A DNA stretch of 64,000 nucleotides from Chloroflexota bacterium (GTDB taxonomy: Bacteria > Chloroflexota > Anaerolineae > Anaerolineales > Villigracilaceae), in the NCBI GenBank assembly GCA_013112685.1, contig JABFGC010000001.1, forward strand, positions 1,364,001 to 1,428,000, read 5' to 3'. Numbering within the stretch: position 1 is the stretch's first letter; each line of letters opens with the position of its first letter. This document shows, piece by piece, positions 1 to 9,538 of this stretch. Made by a program: the position numbers and the translations under genes. Below the pieces are notes generated by a model. That model did no database searches. It was given only the letters and a program-made list of their open reading frames with translations, and was not told the origin of the DNA.

Positions 1-1
1 C

Positions 2-905
2 TACAACCGCGCCGGGAAACTCCGCCGTTGTTTGCAAGCGCTTGCCGGTCAGACGCACCCGGCTGCGGATTTCGAAGTCCTTGTTGTGGTGGATGGCTCC
101 ACCGACGACACCCTCGAAATGCTTGCAGCGCTGCAAACGCCGTTCCGCCTGCGGGTCATCCCCCAGTCGAACGCCGGTCAGTGCGCGGCGTTGAACCGCG
201 GCGCGGCGGAGGCGCACGGGCGGATCTGCATCTTTCTCGACGACGACATCACGGTGACTCCCCGCTTCCTGGAGGAACATCTTCGCCCGCATCGCAGCCG
301 GGACCCGGGTAGTTGGCGTCGGGCAAATCAAGTTGATCCTGCCCCCCGAAGCGGATTGGTTTGTGCGCGGCTTCGCGCAATACTGGGAGATGCACTACGC
401 GGAACTGAATCGAGGCAAACGCCCGCCGGACTGGGACGACTGCTACGGCGGCAACATGTCGGTCTCCCGCGAGGCGTTCCTGGCGGTGGGCGGGAACGCC
501 GCAGACCTGAAACGAGCCTACGATGTCGAACTCGCCTATCGCCTCAAGCAGTATGGATGCTCCTTCGAATATCTGACGGATGCGCTTGGGGAACAACATG
601 AAAGCAAGGGCTTTCGGGAACTTTCCGCCGACGCCGAACTTTCCGGCGAGGCTTGCGTGGAACTGGCGCGCCGCCACCCGCCGACCCAGCCGAAATTGTT
701 CAGCCATCTTCAGGAAAACCGGCTCTCCTGGAAATTGGTCTGGCGGCTTTTGCAGGCTGCCAACCCCTCTGCCCGGCGCATGGAACAACTCCAGCGGTTT
801 GCCGGGAAGCGGGCGGGATCGTTCAAGTGGTTCCCGCTTTTTTACAACTATTACTTTTGGAGGGGCGTCCAGCGCGCCGGGCTGGATGCGTCCCGATTGA
901 TTTAA
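2..905 (+). pseudogene. family 2 glycosyltransferase, 5'-truncated by the window edge and frameshifted
   Basis: A GT-A fold sugar transferase, presumably acting on the surface polysaccharide made by this cluster. The frame is open from base 2 and begins with YNRAGKLRRCLQAL, the usual start of the fold, so only about 10-20 residues are missing. VVVDGSTDDT and the acidic FLDDDITV (metal/nucleotide-sugar site) are read in frame 2 up to about base 285. From about base 303 the homology continues in frame 3 (GGNMSVSREAFLAVGG, YDVELAYRLKQYG) to the stop at 903-905. One base gained or lost between about 285 and 303 restores one protein of roughly 300 residues. The stop lies 12 bases before the next start. 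A sequencing indel is more likely than decay because both halves are well conserved. The exact sugar is unknown. Confidence 0.85.
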
Positions 906-917
906 GGAGAAACCATT

Positions 918-1787
918 TTGGGTGAGAATTCCCTTCTGCAAGCCAAAACTTCCGTGAGCGAAGAACCGCAGCCTGCGGTGGTCATCGAACCGCTGAAAGG
1001 CTGGCTCTCCTTCGATTTCCATGAATTGTGGGAGTACCGCGAACTGCTCTACTTCTTCATCTGGCGGGACATCAAAGTCCGCTACAAACAAACGATTTTG
1101 GGAGGCGTGTGGGTGATTCTGCAGCCGGTCATGCCGATGGTGATCTTCAGCATATTTTTCGGCGCGCTGGCGAGAATCCCCTCGGAGGATATCCCCTACC
1201 CGATCTTCACCTACACCGCGCTCCTGCCCTGGCATTTGTTTGCGTCCGCTTTTTTCGCTTCGAGCCGGAGCCTGGTGATGAACCAGAGTCTCATTACCAA
1301 GGTGTATTTCCCGCGCCTGTTTGTCCCGCTGTCGGTCATCCTGGGCGGGCTGATTGACTTTGCGATTGCGTTTACCGTCCTGCTCGGCATGATGTACTAT
1401 TACAGAATCAACCTGACTTGGGCGGCTCTTACCCTGCCGTTGTATCTTTTGCTCACCCTGCTCACCGCCCTGGCGCTGGGGTTGTGGACTTCCGCCCTGA
1501 ATGTCGTCTACCGCGACGTGCACCACGTCATCACGTTTTTGACTCAGTTCCTGATGTTCGCCACGCCGATCTTTTATCCCGCCAGCCTGGTGCCCGAGCG
1601 CTGGCGCATCCTGTATGGATTGAACCCGATGGTGGGCGTGGTGGAGGGCTTCCGCTGGGCTTTGCTGGGCAAGGTCCAGACGCTGGAATTTTCAGCGCTT
1701 CTCTCGCTCCCCATTGTCCTTTTGCTTCTTGTGAGCGGTCTGCTTTATTTCAACCGCACCGAAAAAACCTTCGCGGATGTGATATGA
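918..1787 (+). CDS. ABC-2 type polysaccharide export permease (Wzm/TagG-like)
   Basis: Membrane half of an ABC exporter that moves undecaprenyl-linked polysaccharide across the inner membrane. 289 residues, the usual size for this family. After a soluble stretch of about 40 residues comes the family signature RDIKVRYKQTILGGVWVILQ (about 50-70), then six hydrophobic segments with the conserved ALNVVYRDVHHV loop and a TPIFYP motif before the last helices. The TTG start is chosen because AAGGAG lies 8 bases upstream (904-909) and no better start is in frame. The stop overlaps the start of the ATPase gene (ATGA at 1784-1787), so the two are translated together, as expected for a permease/ATPase pair. 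Family assignment is secure; the exported polymer is not known. Confidence 0.93.
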   Translation: MGENSLLQAKTSVSEEPQPAVVIEPLKGWLSFDFHELWEYRELLYFFIWRDIKVRYKQTILGGVWVILQPVMPMVIFSIFFGALARIPSEDIPYPIFTYTALLPWHLFASAFFASSRSLVMNQSLITKVYFPRLFVPLSVILGGLIDFAIAFTVLLGMMYYYRINLTWAALTLPLYLLLTLLTALALGLWTSALNVVYRDVHHVITFLTQFLMFATPIFYPASLVPERWRILYGLNPMVGVVEGFRWALLGKVQTLEFSALLSLPIVLLLLVSGLLYFNRTEKTFADVI

Positions 1788-3064
1788 ATGATCCCGTCAT
1801 CCGCGTCGAACGCCTGGGCAAGAGTTACCGCATCGGTCAACTTCAATCCCACCGGACCTTGCAGGAATCCCTGTCAAACGCCGCAAAACTTCCAGTGCGC
1901 GCCCTCCGCTCACTCGTCAGGAAAGAGGCGGGGAGACCGTCGAAGAATCCCACGATCTGGGCATTGAAAGATGTCTCGTTCGAGATTCGCAAAGGCGAGG
2001 TGGTCGGCATCATCGGCAGGAACGGCGCCGGGAAAAGCACCCTGCTCAAGATCCTCTCGAAGATCACCCTGCCGACCGAAGGACGCATCGAACGGCGCGG
2101 ACGGGTGGGCAGCCTGCTCGAAATTGGGACGGGTTTCCACCCCGAACTGACCGGACGGGAGAACATCTACCTGAACGGCGCCATGCTGGGCATGAAGAAA
2201 ACGGAGATCGCCCGAAAATTCGATGAGATCGTTGCCTTTGCCGAGATCAACCGCTTCCTCGATACGCCGGTCAAGCATTATTCCAGCGGGATGTATGTCC
2301 GCCTGGCGTTTGCGGTGGCGGCGCACCTGGAGCCGGAGATTCTGATCGTGGATGAGGTGTTGGCGGTGGGGGATACCGCTTTTCAAAGGAAATGCCTGGG
2401 AAAGATGAACGAGGTTGCCAAAGGAGGCAGGACTGTGTTGTTTGTCAGTCATAATATCGGAGTCATTCAAACGCTTTGCAGCCGCGCCATCCTGTTGCAA
2501 AACGGGACGGTGCTTGCGGATGGCGATGCGGCTGAAACGGTGGGGGCTTACCTCCGCAGGCTGGAGGGGTTCGCGTCGCAGGACCTCTCCACCCGTCCAG
2601 ACCGAGGCGGAAAGGGGTTGATCCGCATCACGCGAGTGGAAATCTCGATGGGTGGGAATAGCCCCGCCTCGATTTTGGCGACGGGACGCCCGGCGCGGTT
2701 TGCCTTTTCTGTGGATCGAGCCCGCCCAGGGATGTCCTGCTCGTTCACGGTTTACGACCAGTTCGGTCAGCCGGTGACCTTTTTCGACTCGGCGGTCCAT
2801 GGCAGGGGGGATGTGAGCGGGTTGCCCGATACGTCCGCGTTTGTGTGCGAGGTGGATGAATTGACCCTGATGCCGGGACGCTACCGCATCAACGCCGCGG
2901 TGATGTGGAACGGCGAATATCAGGATCACCTCGAAGCGGCGGCGTATTTCAGCGTGGAGCAGGGAGAATTTGGGGGGCGTCCCGCGCCTCAGGAGGGCGG
3001 GTATGGCAACCTCTTGATTCACCATCGTTGGATTACGCCCGGCTCGAAGGAGGCTCTGCAATGA
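1784..3064 (+). CDS. ABC transporter ATP-binding protein with Wzt-type C-terminal carbohydrate-binding domain
   Basis: ATPase partner of the preceding permease. 426 residues: a nucleotide-binding domain (about 1-250) with Walker A GRNGAGKST (about 77-85), signature YSSGMYVRLA (about 166-175), Walker B ILIVDEVLAVGD and a switch histidine in FVSHN. An extra domain of about 150 residues follows (FSVDRARPGMSCSFTVYD, then FVCEVDELTLMPGRY). Such C-terminal domains in Wzt proteins bind the end of the O-polysaccharide chain and set export specificity, so the polymer is probably chemically capped before export. The ATG at 1784 overlaps the permease stop. The stop at 3062-3064 overlaps the next ATG (3061) in the same ATGA arrangement. 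Confidence 0.93.
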   Translation: MNDPVIRVERLGKSYRIGQLQSHRTLQESLSNAAKLPVRALRSLVRKEAGRPSKNPTIWALKDVSFEIRKGEVVGIIGRNGAGKSTLLKILSKITLPTEGRIERRGRVGSLLEIGTGFHPELTGRENIYLNGAMLGMKKTEIARKFDEIVAFAEINRFLDTPVKHYSSGMYVRLAFAVAAHLEPEILIVDEVLAVGDTAFQRKCLGKMNEVAKGGRTVLFVSHNIGVIQTLCSRAILLQNGTVLADGDAAETVGAYLRRLEGFASQDLSTRPDRGGKGLIRITRVEISMGGNSPASILATGRPARFAFSVDRARPGMSCSFTVYDQFGQPVTFFDSAVHGRGDVSGLPDTSAFVCEVDELTLMPGRYRINAAVMWNGEYQDHLEAAAYFSVEQGEFGGRPAPQEGGYGNLLIHHRWITPGSKEALQ

Positions 3065-5631
3065 GAGCGCTGGTGGCTGGGTGGTTCAGTTTCGAGGACG
3101 GTCATGCCACGGCTGGCGATCTGCTCACCCGCGATCTGGTCTGCGAGTGGCTGGTGGAGGCCGGGATGCCCTACGATGTTGCCGCCGCGCCTCCGTTTAC
3201 CGGCGGGCTGGATTGGCGCACCGCAGACCCGCAGGCATTCACCCACGTTGTCTTTGTCTGCGGTCCGTTCGGGCGGGATGAGCATGAACAGGAATTCCTC
3301 AAGCGCTTCAACGAATGCCGTTTGATTGGGATGAACCTCTCGATGAAACTTCCGTTGGACGAGTGGAACCCGTTCGACTTTTTGATCGAACGGAACAGTT
3401 CGCGCATCGTCCATCCCGACATTTCTTTCCTGTCCCGACAGCCTCACGTACCCGTGATCGGACTCTGTTTGGTGGAACATTACGAGGGCGCGCCCGTCGA
3501 GGAAGCGAATGTCGCCATTCAGCGGCTGTTGGAATCGAACGAGGTTGCCGTGGTCCCCATTGACACGCGCCTCGATACGAATCAAACCGGTCTGCGCACC
3601 CCCGCCGAGGTCGAGTCTTTGCTCGCCCGGATGGACGTCGTTGTCACCACGCGCCTGCATGGGACGGCGCTTTCGCTGAAGAACGGCGTTCCCGTCCTTG
3701 CCATTGACCCGGAAGTGGGCGGGTGGAAAATCCGCCGCCTGGCGGAACTGGTCGGCTGGCACGTCACTTTCAATGTGGATGACCTGGACGAGAAGGCATT
3801 GCAAAAGGCGTTGGATTTCTGCCTGACGGATGAGGCTCGGGCGTTGGCGCGGGCATGTGGGGAGCGGGCAAGCCAGATGGTCCAGGAAGTGAAGCGCGAA
3901 TTCATCGCCGAAGTGACTTCCGGGGCGAGTCTCGAAGAAGCGTTCCAAACCAGGCTGGCGCAAGCGCGGTCAGGAAAGAGAAGTAAAGAAGAGATTGCGG
4001 CGCTTCCATTGGTATCTGTTGTGATTCCCTGCTATAACCAGGCGCGTTTCCTGGGAGAAGCCATCGGGAGCGTCCTGTCGCAAGCGTATCCGCGCATCGA
4101 AGTGATTGTGGTGGATGATGGCTCGACCGACCATACCGCTGAAGAGGCGGCGCGTTACCCCGAAGTGCGATACATCCGACAGGAGAACCAGGGTCTCGGC
4201 GCGGCGCGCAATGCCGGTTTGCGCGAAAGTCATGGGGAAATCCTCGTGTTCCTCGACTCGGATGACCGCCTGCTCCCCGAGGCGGTGGAGCGGGGAGTCC
4301 ATCACCTTTCCAATGCGCCGGGGAGCGCGTTCGTTTCCGGGCGTTACCGCTATATAAAGGAAGACGGCGCGATCCTGCGCGAGTACAGCCAGAAGCCCGC
4401 CGAGACCGACCCATACGCATCCTTCCTGCGCGGCAACTATATCGGGATGCACGCGACGGTCGCCTACCGGCGCGAGGTTCTTGAAGCGGTCGGGGGGTTT
4501 AATCCCTCCCTGCCCGCCTGTGAAGATTACGACCTTTATCTCCGCATTGCCCGCAAATATCCGGTCTCGGTGCATCAGGACTTGATCGCCGATTACCGGC
4601 TGCACAGCCAGAACATGTCCCGCGACCCGGGCTTGATGTTGAAGACGGTGCTGGCGGTGATGAAATCCAATTGGGATGATGTCCGCGCAAACGAAACATA
4701 CCGGGAGGCTTATTGGGCGGGGGTAAGGTCCTGGCGGGAGTACTACAGCGAGAAATTCTTCGGTCAATTGACCCAACAATGGTCTGCGGGGCAGATGCGG
4801 CAAGTCCTGAGTACGATGGGACAGTGGTTCCGCCATGCGCCGTATCAGTTCGCCGGATATACATTTTGGAGCGTGGTTGGCTTTGCCAGGCGCATCGTGA
4901 AAAGGATTCTCACTCTTCCAGCCCGTTATATCCCGGCAGGTGCACGGACTGGATCCCGAATCCCTGCAAAAGGCAAAGTCCAATTCGGCGATTTCCGGCG
5001 GTTAATGCCGATCAGCCGCGAGTTTGGTTTTGAACGCGGCACGCCCGTTGACCGGTATTACATCGAAACCTTTCTTGCGCGTCATGCAAGCGACATTCAG
5101 GGACATGTGCTGGAGGTGGGGGACGATACCTACACGCGCAGGTTCGGCGGCGGGCGGGTGACGAAGAAGGACATCCTTCACGCGCACGGGGGCAACCCGG
5201 CGGCGACCATTGTCGCGGACCTGGCGCGGGCGAATCATATCCCTTCGAACCTCTTCGATTGCATCATCCTCACGCAGACCCTTCACCTGGTCTACAATGT
5301 TCCAGCGGCAATCGAAACCCTTTGTCGAATATTGAAACCCGGCGGCGTCCTGCTGGCGACCTTTCCCGGCATCAGCCAGCTCAGCATAGATGAATGGGCG
5401 GATTCGTGGTACTGGTCGTTCACCGTCCATTCGGCGCATCGTTTGTTCCAACAGGCGTTTCCGGCGAAAAACCTGGAGATTCGATCGTATGGAAATGTAC
5501 TTGCCGCTACCGCGTTCCTGCAGGGATTGGCTGCCGAAGAACTCGACCGGGCGGAACTCGACCATTGCGACTCTCACTACCAAACGTTGATCGCAGTGCG
5601 GGCGGTCAAACCGGAAAGGATGCAAAAATGA
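3061..5631 (+). CDS. three-domain protein: polysaccharide pyruvyltransferase-like + GT2 glycosyltransferase + SAM methyltransferase-like
   Basis: 856 residues joining three activities. Residues 1-310 resemble polysaccharide pyruvyl transferases: VVTTRLHGTALSLKNGVPVL (about 195-215) is that family's hallmark. Residues about 315-600 are a GT2 glycosyltransferase with LVSVVIPCYNQARFLGEAIG, VIVVDDGSTDHT, LGAARNAGLRESHGE and VFLDSDDRL (metal site). Residues about 660-840 look like a class I methyltransferase of type 11: HVLEVGDDTYTRRF as motif I, FDCIILTQTLHLV, then LCRILKPGGVLLATFPG. ATGA overlaps at both ends show translational coupling. The natural reading is one enzyme that adds a sugar and then modifies the chain end with ketal and methyl groups, which would suit recognition by the Wzt C-terminal domain. 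The pyruvyl domain lacks an obvious N-terminal Rossmann start, so its activity is less certain. Confidence 0.82.
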   Translation: MRALVAGWFSFEDGHATAGDLLTRDLVCEWLVEAGMPYDVAAAPPFTGGLDWRTADPQAFTHVVFVCGPFGRDEHEQEFLKRFNECRLIGMNLSMKLPLDEWNPFDFLIERNSSRIVHPDISFLSRQPHVPVIGLCLVEHYEGAPVEEANVAIQRLLESNEVAVVPIDTRLDTNQTGLRTPAEVESLLARMDVVVTTRLHGTALSLKNGVPVLAIDPEVGGWKIRRLAELVGWHVTFNVDDLDEKALQKALDFCLTDEARALARACGERASQMVQEVKREFIAEVTSGASLEEAFQTRLAQARSGKRSKEEIAALPLVSVVIPCYNQARFLGEAIGSVLSQAYPRIEVIVVDDGSTDHTAEEAARYPEVRYIRQENQGLGAARNAGLRESHGEILVFLDSDDRLLPEAVERGVHHLSNAPGSAFVSGRYRYIKEDGAILREYSQKPAETDPYASFLRGNYIGMHATVAYRREVLEAVGGFNPSLPACEDYDLYLRIARKYPVSVHQDLIADYRLHSQNMSRDPGLMLKTVLAVMKSNWDDVRANETYREAYWAGVRSWREYYSEKFFGQLTQQWSAGQMRQVLSTMGQWFRHAPYQFAGYTFWSVVGFARRIVKRILTLPARYIPAGARTGSRIPAKGKVQFGDFRRLMPISREFGFERGTPVDRYYIETFLARHASDIQGHVLEVGDDTYTRRFGGGRVTKKDILHAHGGNPAATIVADLARANHIPSNLFDCIILTQTLHLVYNVPAAIETLCRILKPGGVLLATFPGISQLSIDEWADSWYWSFTVHSAHRLFQQAFPAKNLEIRSYGNVLAATAFLQGLAAEELDRAELDHCDSHYQTLIAVRAVKPERMQK

Positions 5632-6527
5632 AGGTGACCGTCCTGGTCATGACCTGCAATCACGAGAAGTTCATCGCGCAGGCGCTGGAGAGCGTCTTGA
5701 TGCAAAAGACGAACTTCGATTACGAGATTCTCATTAGCGAGGATTGTTCCACGGACCGCACGCGCGAGATCGTTTTGGAGTTTCAAAAAGCGCATCCCAC
5801 CCGGACCCGGTTGCTGCTCTCCGAACGGAACATCCACAGCAACGAAATCGTTGCGCGGGGGATTCGAGCCGCGCGCGGGCAGTACATCGCCCTGCTGGAC
5901 GGCGACGATTATTGGATTTCCCCGCATAAACTTCAGCGTCAGGTTGATTTTCTGGACAGCCACCCCGAATGTTCGATTTGCTTTCACAATGCCAGGATTT
6001 ACCATGAAACGGAGGGACGGGAAGGGCGCAACTGGACGCCCGCCGGGCACAAGGAAATTTCCACCCTGGAAGACCTTTGGATGGGAAATTTCATCGCCAC
6101 CTGTTCCACCATGTTTCGCAGGGGATTGATTTGGGAGATTCCCCAGTGGTATGTTGATCTCGACCCCATGCTCACAGACTGGCCCCTGCACATTTTGAAT
6201 GCCGAGTTAGGCAGGATTGGCTACATTGACGAAGTGATGGGGATATACCGATACCATCCGGGAGGGGAGTATTCCCCCTATAGCGAAGCCCAAAAACAGG
6301 AGATCACGCTGAAGTTTTACCGGGCAGTGAACCGGCACTTGAACTACCGCTATGACAGGATCATCAACGTTGCCATTTCCAGGTATTTTTTTGAATGGGC
6401 GGAGGAGTATAAAAACAGGGGAGATTTGAAAAGAATGAAGGAATGCCTGAAAATATGCCTTTCGGGACGCCCGCTCAATTCATTCATCCCGAAGAGAAGG
6501 CTGCTCAGGATGTGGCTAACCCGCTGA
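5628..6527 (+). CDS. family 2 glycosyltransferase
   Basis: 299-residue GT2 enzyme of the polysaccharide cluster. It starts MKVTVLVMTCNHEKFIAQAL and carries ILISEDCSTDRTREIV (nucleotide-binding loop) and IALLDGDDYW (metal-binding acidic motif), followed by a W-rich acceptor half (LTDWPLHILNAELGRIGYID, GIYRYHPGG). It resembles transferases that elongate lipid-linked O-antigen repeats; the sugar cannot be told. The start at 5628 overlaps the upstream stop (ATGA). The stop (6525-6527) touches the next gene's ATG (TGATG). Confidence 0.9.
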   Translation: MKVTVLVMTCNHEKFIAQALESVLMQKTNFDYEILISEDCSTDRTREIVLEFQKAHPTRTRLLLSERNIHSNEIVARGIRAARGQYIALLDGDDYWISPHKLQRQVDFLDSHPECSICFHNARIYHETEGREGRNWTPAGHKEISTLEDLWMGNFIATCSTMFRRGLIWEIPQWYVDLDPMLTDWPLHILNAELGRIGYIDEVMGIYRYHPGGEYSPYSEAQKQEITLKFYRAVNRHLNYRYDRIINVAISRYFFEWAEEYKNRGDLKRMKECLKICLSGRPLNSFIPKRRLLRMWLTR

Positions 6528-7495
6528 TGGATTCACACAAGCCTGTCCTCGTTTCCGGTTCGCACCGCTCCGGCACCACCTGGGTCGGGAGGATGCTCGC
6601 AGAAGCGCCCGGCTTGCTGTACGTCCACGAGCCGTTCAGCGTGACGGACGCCCCGAGCCGCGGCGTTTGCAACGCAAAGTTCGATTACTGGTTCACGTAC
6701 GTCACCCGCCGGAATGAAGCCGCTTTTTACGAACCCATCCGCAACACCGTCCGGTTGAAGTATGACCTCGCTGGCGGGCTTCAAACCTATCGCTCGATAA
6801 AAACGACGAGCGAACTGCTTCGTGAATATACCTGTTTCTTGAAGCATCGCCTCAAAGGTTCGAAGGCGCTGATCAAGGACCCGATCGCTTTCTTCTCGGC
6901 GGAATGGCTGGCGGAACGTTTCGATATGAAGGTGGTCATGGTCATCCGGCATCCTGCGGCGTTCGTCAGCAGCATCAAAAAACTGAACTGGCGTCATCCG
7001 CTGCCGCACTTTCTCGCACAGCCCGACTTGATGCGGGAGCGTTTGCATCCATTCGCAGATGAAATCAGAGACTTCGCTTCGCGCGAGCACGAATTGATTG
7101 ACGAAGCCATCCTGCTTTGGAAATTGATTCACCACACCATGATCCAATATCGAGCGTCTCACACAGATTGGATTTTCGTCCGCCATGAAGACCTGTCTCG
7201 TGATCCCATTGCGGGATACCAGGAACTCTACCATCGGCTGGGGCTGGAGTTTTCGGCGCGGATTCAGCGGGTCATCGAGAGATACAGCGGTCCTGCCAAC
7301 CCTGGCGATACGGATGCCCCGGTTGGATCCGAGGAGATTCTCATGCGAAACAGCGCCTCCAACATCTGGAACTGGAAGAACAGGCTGACGGCTTCGGAGA
7401 TTGAAAGGATTCGCCGCGCCGTGCAGGATATATCGAACGCGTTTTACTCGGACGCAGATTGGTTACATGAACCCGTCCCGATCCTTTCGCGCTGA
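6527..7495 (+). CDS. PAPS-dependent sulfotransferase domain protein
   Basis: Likely transfers sulfate from PAPS to a sugar of the exported polymer. The 5'-phosphosulfate-binding loop is SGSHRSGTTW (residues 10-19) and the 3'-phosphate-binding element is VVMVIRHPAAFVSSI (about 136-150), both as in known sulfotransferases; FVRHEDLSRDP also fits. 322 residues. An upstream in-frame ATG at 6443 exists, but it would overlap the previous gene by 85 bases. The ATG at 6527, one base from the stop in a TGATG junction, is preferred. No convincing ribosome site precedes it, consistent with translational coupling. No PAPS-synthesis genes lie in the window. Confidence 0.85.
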   Translation: MDSHKPVLVSGSHRSGTTWVGRMLAEAPGLLYVHEPFSVTDAPSRGVCNAKFDYWFTYVTRRNEAAFYEPIRNTVRLKYDLAGGLQTYRSIKTTSELLREYTCFLKHRLKGSKALIKDPIAFFSAEWLAERFDMKVVMVIRHPAAFVSSIKKLNWRHPLPHFLAQPDLMRERLHPFADEIRDFASREHELIDEAILLWKLIHHTMIQYRASHTDWIFVRHEDLSRDPIAGYQELYHRLGLEFSARIQRVIERYSGPANPGDTDAPVGSEEILMRNSASNIWNWKNRLTASEIERIRRAVQDISNAFYSDADWLHEPVPILSR

Positions 7496-8477
7496 AATCC
7501 CGCCCGTCCCGGCTGGGACTCCGCGCCCCTTTTGGTCTGTTATGATTCCCGCCTATCACTGCGCGCGCTTCCTGCGTCCAACCCTGGAGAGCGTGTTGAT
7601 TCAAGACCCCGGACCCGATTGGATGCAGATCGAAGTGGTGGATGATCACTCCACGCTGGACGATCCCGAAGCGGTGGTAACAGAAGTAGGCCGCGGGCGG
7701 GTGGCTTTTTATCGGCAGGCACAAAACCTGGGGCACACGAAAAACTTCCAGTCCTGCTTGATGCGGGCGCGTGGAAAGGTCGTCCATCTTTTGCATGGAG
7801 ACGACTGCGTGCGGGACGGCTTCTATCGAAAACTCCAACATGCTTTCGAGAGCCAGCCGGAGATCGGGGCGGCGTTCTGCCGTCAGATCTTCATGGATGA
7901 GGCGGGGAACTGGCAGTCCATCTCCCCGCTCGAACAGGCGGAAAGCGGCATCCTCGTCAACGGGTTGGAGCGGCTTGCGCTGGAACAGAGAATCATGACT
8001 CCCTCGATTGCCGTGCGCCGCGAGGTGTACGAGAAACTGGGCGGGTTCGACCGCCGCCTGGTTTGCAGCGAAGATTGGGAAATGTGGGTGCGCATCGCTT
8101 CGGAATACCCGATCTGGTATGAGACCGAACCGCTGGCGGTCTACCGGATGCACTCCGACTCGAACACGGGACGGCACACCCGAACGGGAGAGGATATGCG
8201 ATACACCCGCATGGCAATCGAAATCTTCAAGTCTTATTTGCCACAGGGGAAGGCGGAACGTTTATCCAAAAAGGCGAGGGAGACATACGCCTTCTCTGCG
8301 CTCGACACCGCTTATTCCATGTTTCTCAGGCGCGATCTATCCGCCATGTTTGCGCAAATGCGCGAGGCGGTTTCTCTGAGCCGTTCGTGGAAAGTCCTTG
8401 CGCGAATCGCCCGGTCGCTCCTGCGGGCTGGCGCGGATTGGACACGCCGCATGATCGGGAGGGATGCTCATGACTGA
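7467..8477 (+). CDS. family 2 glycosyltransferase
   Basis: 336-residue GT2 protein. WSVMIPAYHCARFLRPTLES and the bent VDDHSTLDDPE motif mark the nucleotide-sugar site, VVHLLHGDDCV the metal site, and FDRRLVCSEDWEMWVRIA the acceptor-side ED/W motif typical of the family. The start at ATG 7467 overlaps the sulfotransferase by 29 bases; a longer in-frame start at 7401 would overlap by 95 and adds a basic tail without homology. The stop overlaps the next gene. The C-terminal ~80 residues are basic (LRAGADWTRRMIGRD) and may sit against the membrane. Confidence 0.88.
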   Translation: MNPSRSFRAEIPPVPAGTPRPFWSVMIPAYHCARFLRPTLESVLIQDPGPDWMQIEVVDDHSTLDDPEAVVTEVGRGRVAFYRQAQNLGHTKNFQSCLMRARGKVVHLLHGDDCVRDGFYRKLQHAFESQPEIGAAFCRQIFMDEAGNWQSISPLEQAESGILVNGLERLALEQRIMTPSIAVRREVYEKLGGFDRRLVCSEDWEMWVRIASEYPIWYETEPLAVYRMHSDSNTGRHTRTGEDMRYTRMAIEIFKSYLPQGKAERLSKKARETYAFSALDTAYSMFLRRDLSAMFAQMREAVSLSRSWKVLARIARSLLRAGADWTRRMIGRDAHD

Positions 8478-9538
8478 CCCCAGACCTCTTGGCGTGGCGC
8501 TGGTCGGTTGCGGCGCTGTGTCGAAACTCTACTATGTGCCGGCGCTCAAACAACTTGAAAGCCTCAGGCAGGTACAGGTCGCCGCGCTCTTCGACCCGGA
8601 CCCCGCCAACCTGGCTCAAATCCATCAGGAGTTTCCGGGTGCAGCGCAGGTTCGAGACTTCGATGAATTGACCGGCTTGGGTCTCGATTTGGCAATCGTC
8701 GCATCGCCGCCGCAATACCATGCCGGGCAGACGATTCATCTCCTGCAAGCCGGGTGGCCCGTTTTGTGCGAAAAGCCGATGGCGCTCTCGGTTGCCGAAG
8801 GGGGAGGCGATGACCGCCGCCGCTTCGACCTCCAACCGCGTCCTGTCCATCGGTCTTGTCCGCCGTTTCTTCCCCGCCGCGCAGACGATTCACGACATTG
8901 TGTCCCGGAATGTTTTGGGAGATGTCCTGTCGTTCTCCTGTTACGAAGGCAGGGTCTTTCGCTGGCCCGTTCAATCCGCCTCTTATTTTCGGGATAACGG
9001 CGTCCTGCGCGACATCGGCGTCCATGCGCTGGATCTGCTGACCTGGTGGTGGGGTCTGCCGGAGGAAGTCGCTTACGAGGACGATGCGATGGGCGGAGTG
9101 GAAGTGAATTGCCGGATTCGCCTGAAATTCCCGCAGGGGTTTCGAGGCGAAGTGTGCCTGAGCCGCGATAACCCGCTGCCCAACTTCTATCGAATTCAAT
9201 TTGAAAAGGGCTGGCTTCAATGGGATATTGACGAAACGAACAGGCTTCAAATGGGCTTCGTTGATTCCGGTTACTTTCAGGATGTTCAACTTCGCAGGGC
9301 GGATGGAAACGCCGCTTCACCTGCGGATGACTTCCGGCAAGCCTTTGTCCGTCAGTTGCAGAATGTGGTTTCGGCTGTGCGCGGCGCGGAGACGCTCGCC
9401 GTCCCTGCGGAGGAGGGATTGCGCAGTTTGAAGGTGATCGAGCAGTGTTACGCGCATCGCACCTTGATGGAAATGCCCTGGCTCGGCGCGCAGGAGGCGA
9501 TGCGCGCCCGCCAACTCAAGGATGGACTGGAGAGATGA
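8470..9538 (+). pseudogene. Gfo/Idh/MocA-family oxidoreductase, one homopolymer frameshift
   Basis: NAD(P)-dependent sugar dehydrogenase family, likely making a modified nucleotide sugar. The Rossmann start GVALVGCGAVSKLYY and the catalytic-loop motif VLCEKPMALSV are read from ATG 8470, with GGGAGG 7-13 bases upstream; ATG 8464 is an alternative. At 8800-8804 a run of five G shifts the frame. With four G the protein continues as SVAEGEAMTAAAS, then IGLVRRFFPAAQTIHDIV and GVLRDIGVHALDLLTWW to the stop at 9536-9538, about 355 residues in all. The second half has full family conservation, so a sequencing indel is the simplest reading. The stop overlaps the epimerase start (ATGA). Confidence 0.85.

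Noticed and set aside
249..1526. Long - strand open frame opposite the GT2 and permease genes (about 425 codons)
   Set aside because: It mirrors the codon pattern of the + strand genes, shows no domain and has no ribosome site; the + strand proteins are clearly conserved.
1910..3061. - strand open frame of about 380 codons opposite the Wzt gene
   Set aside because: Shadow of a high-GC gene; composition rich in Arg/His/Gln with no family.
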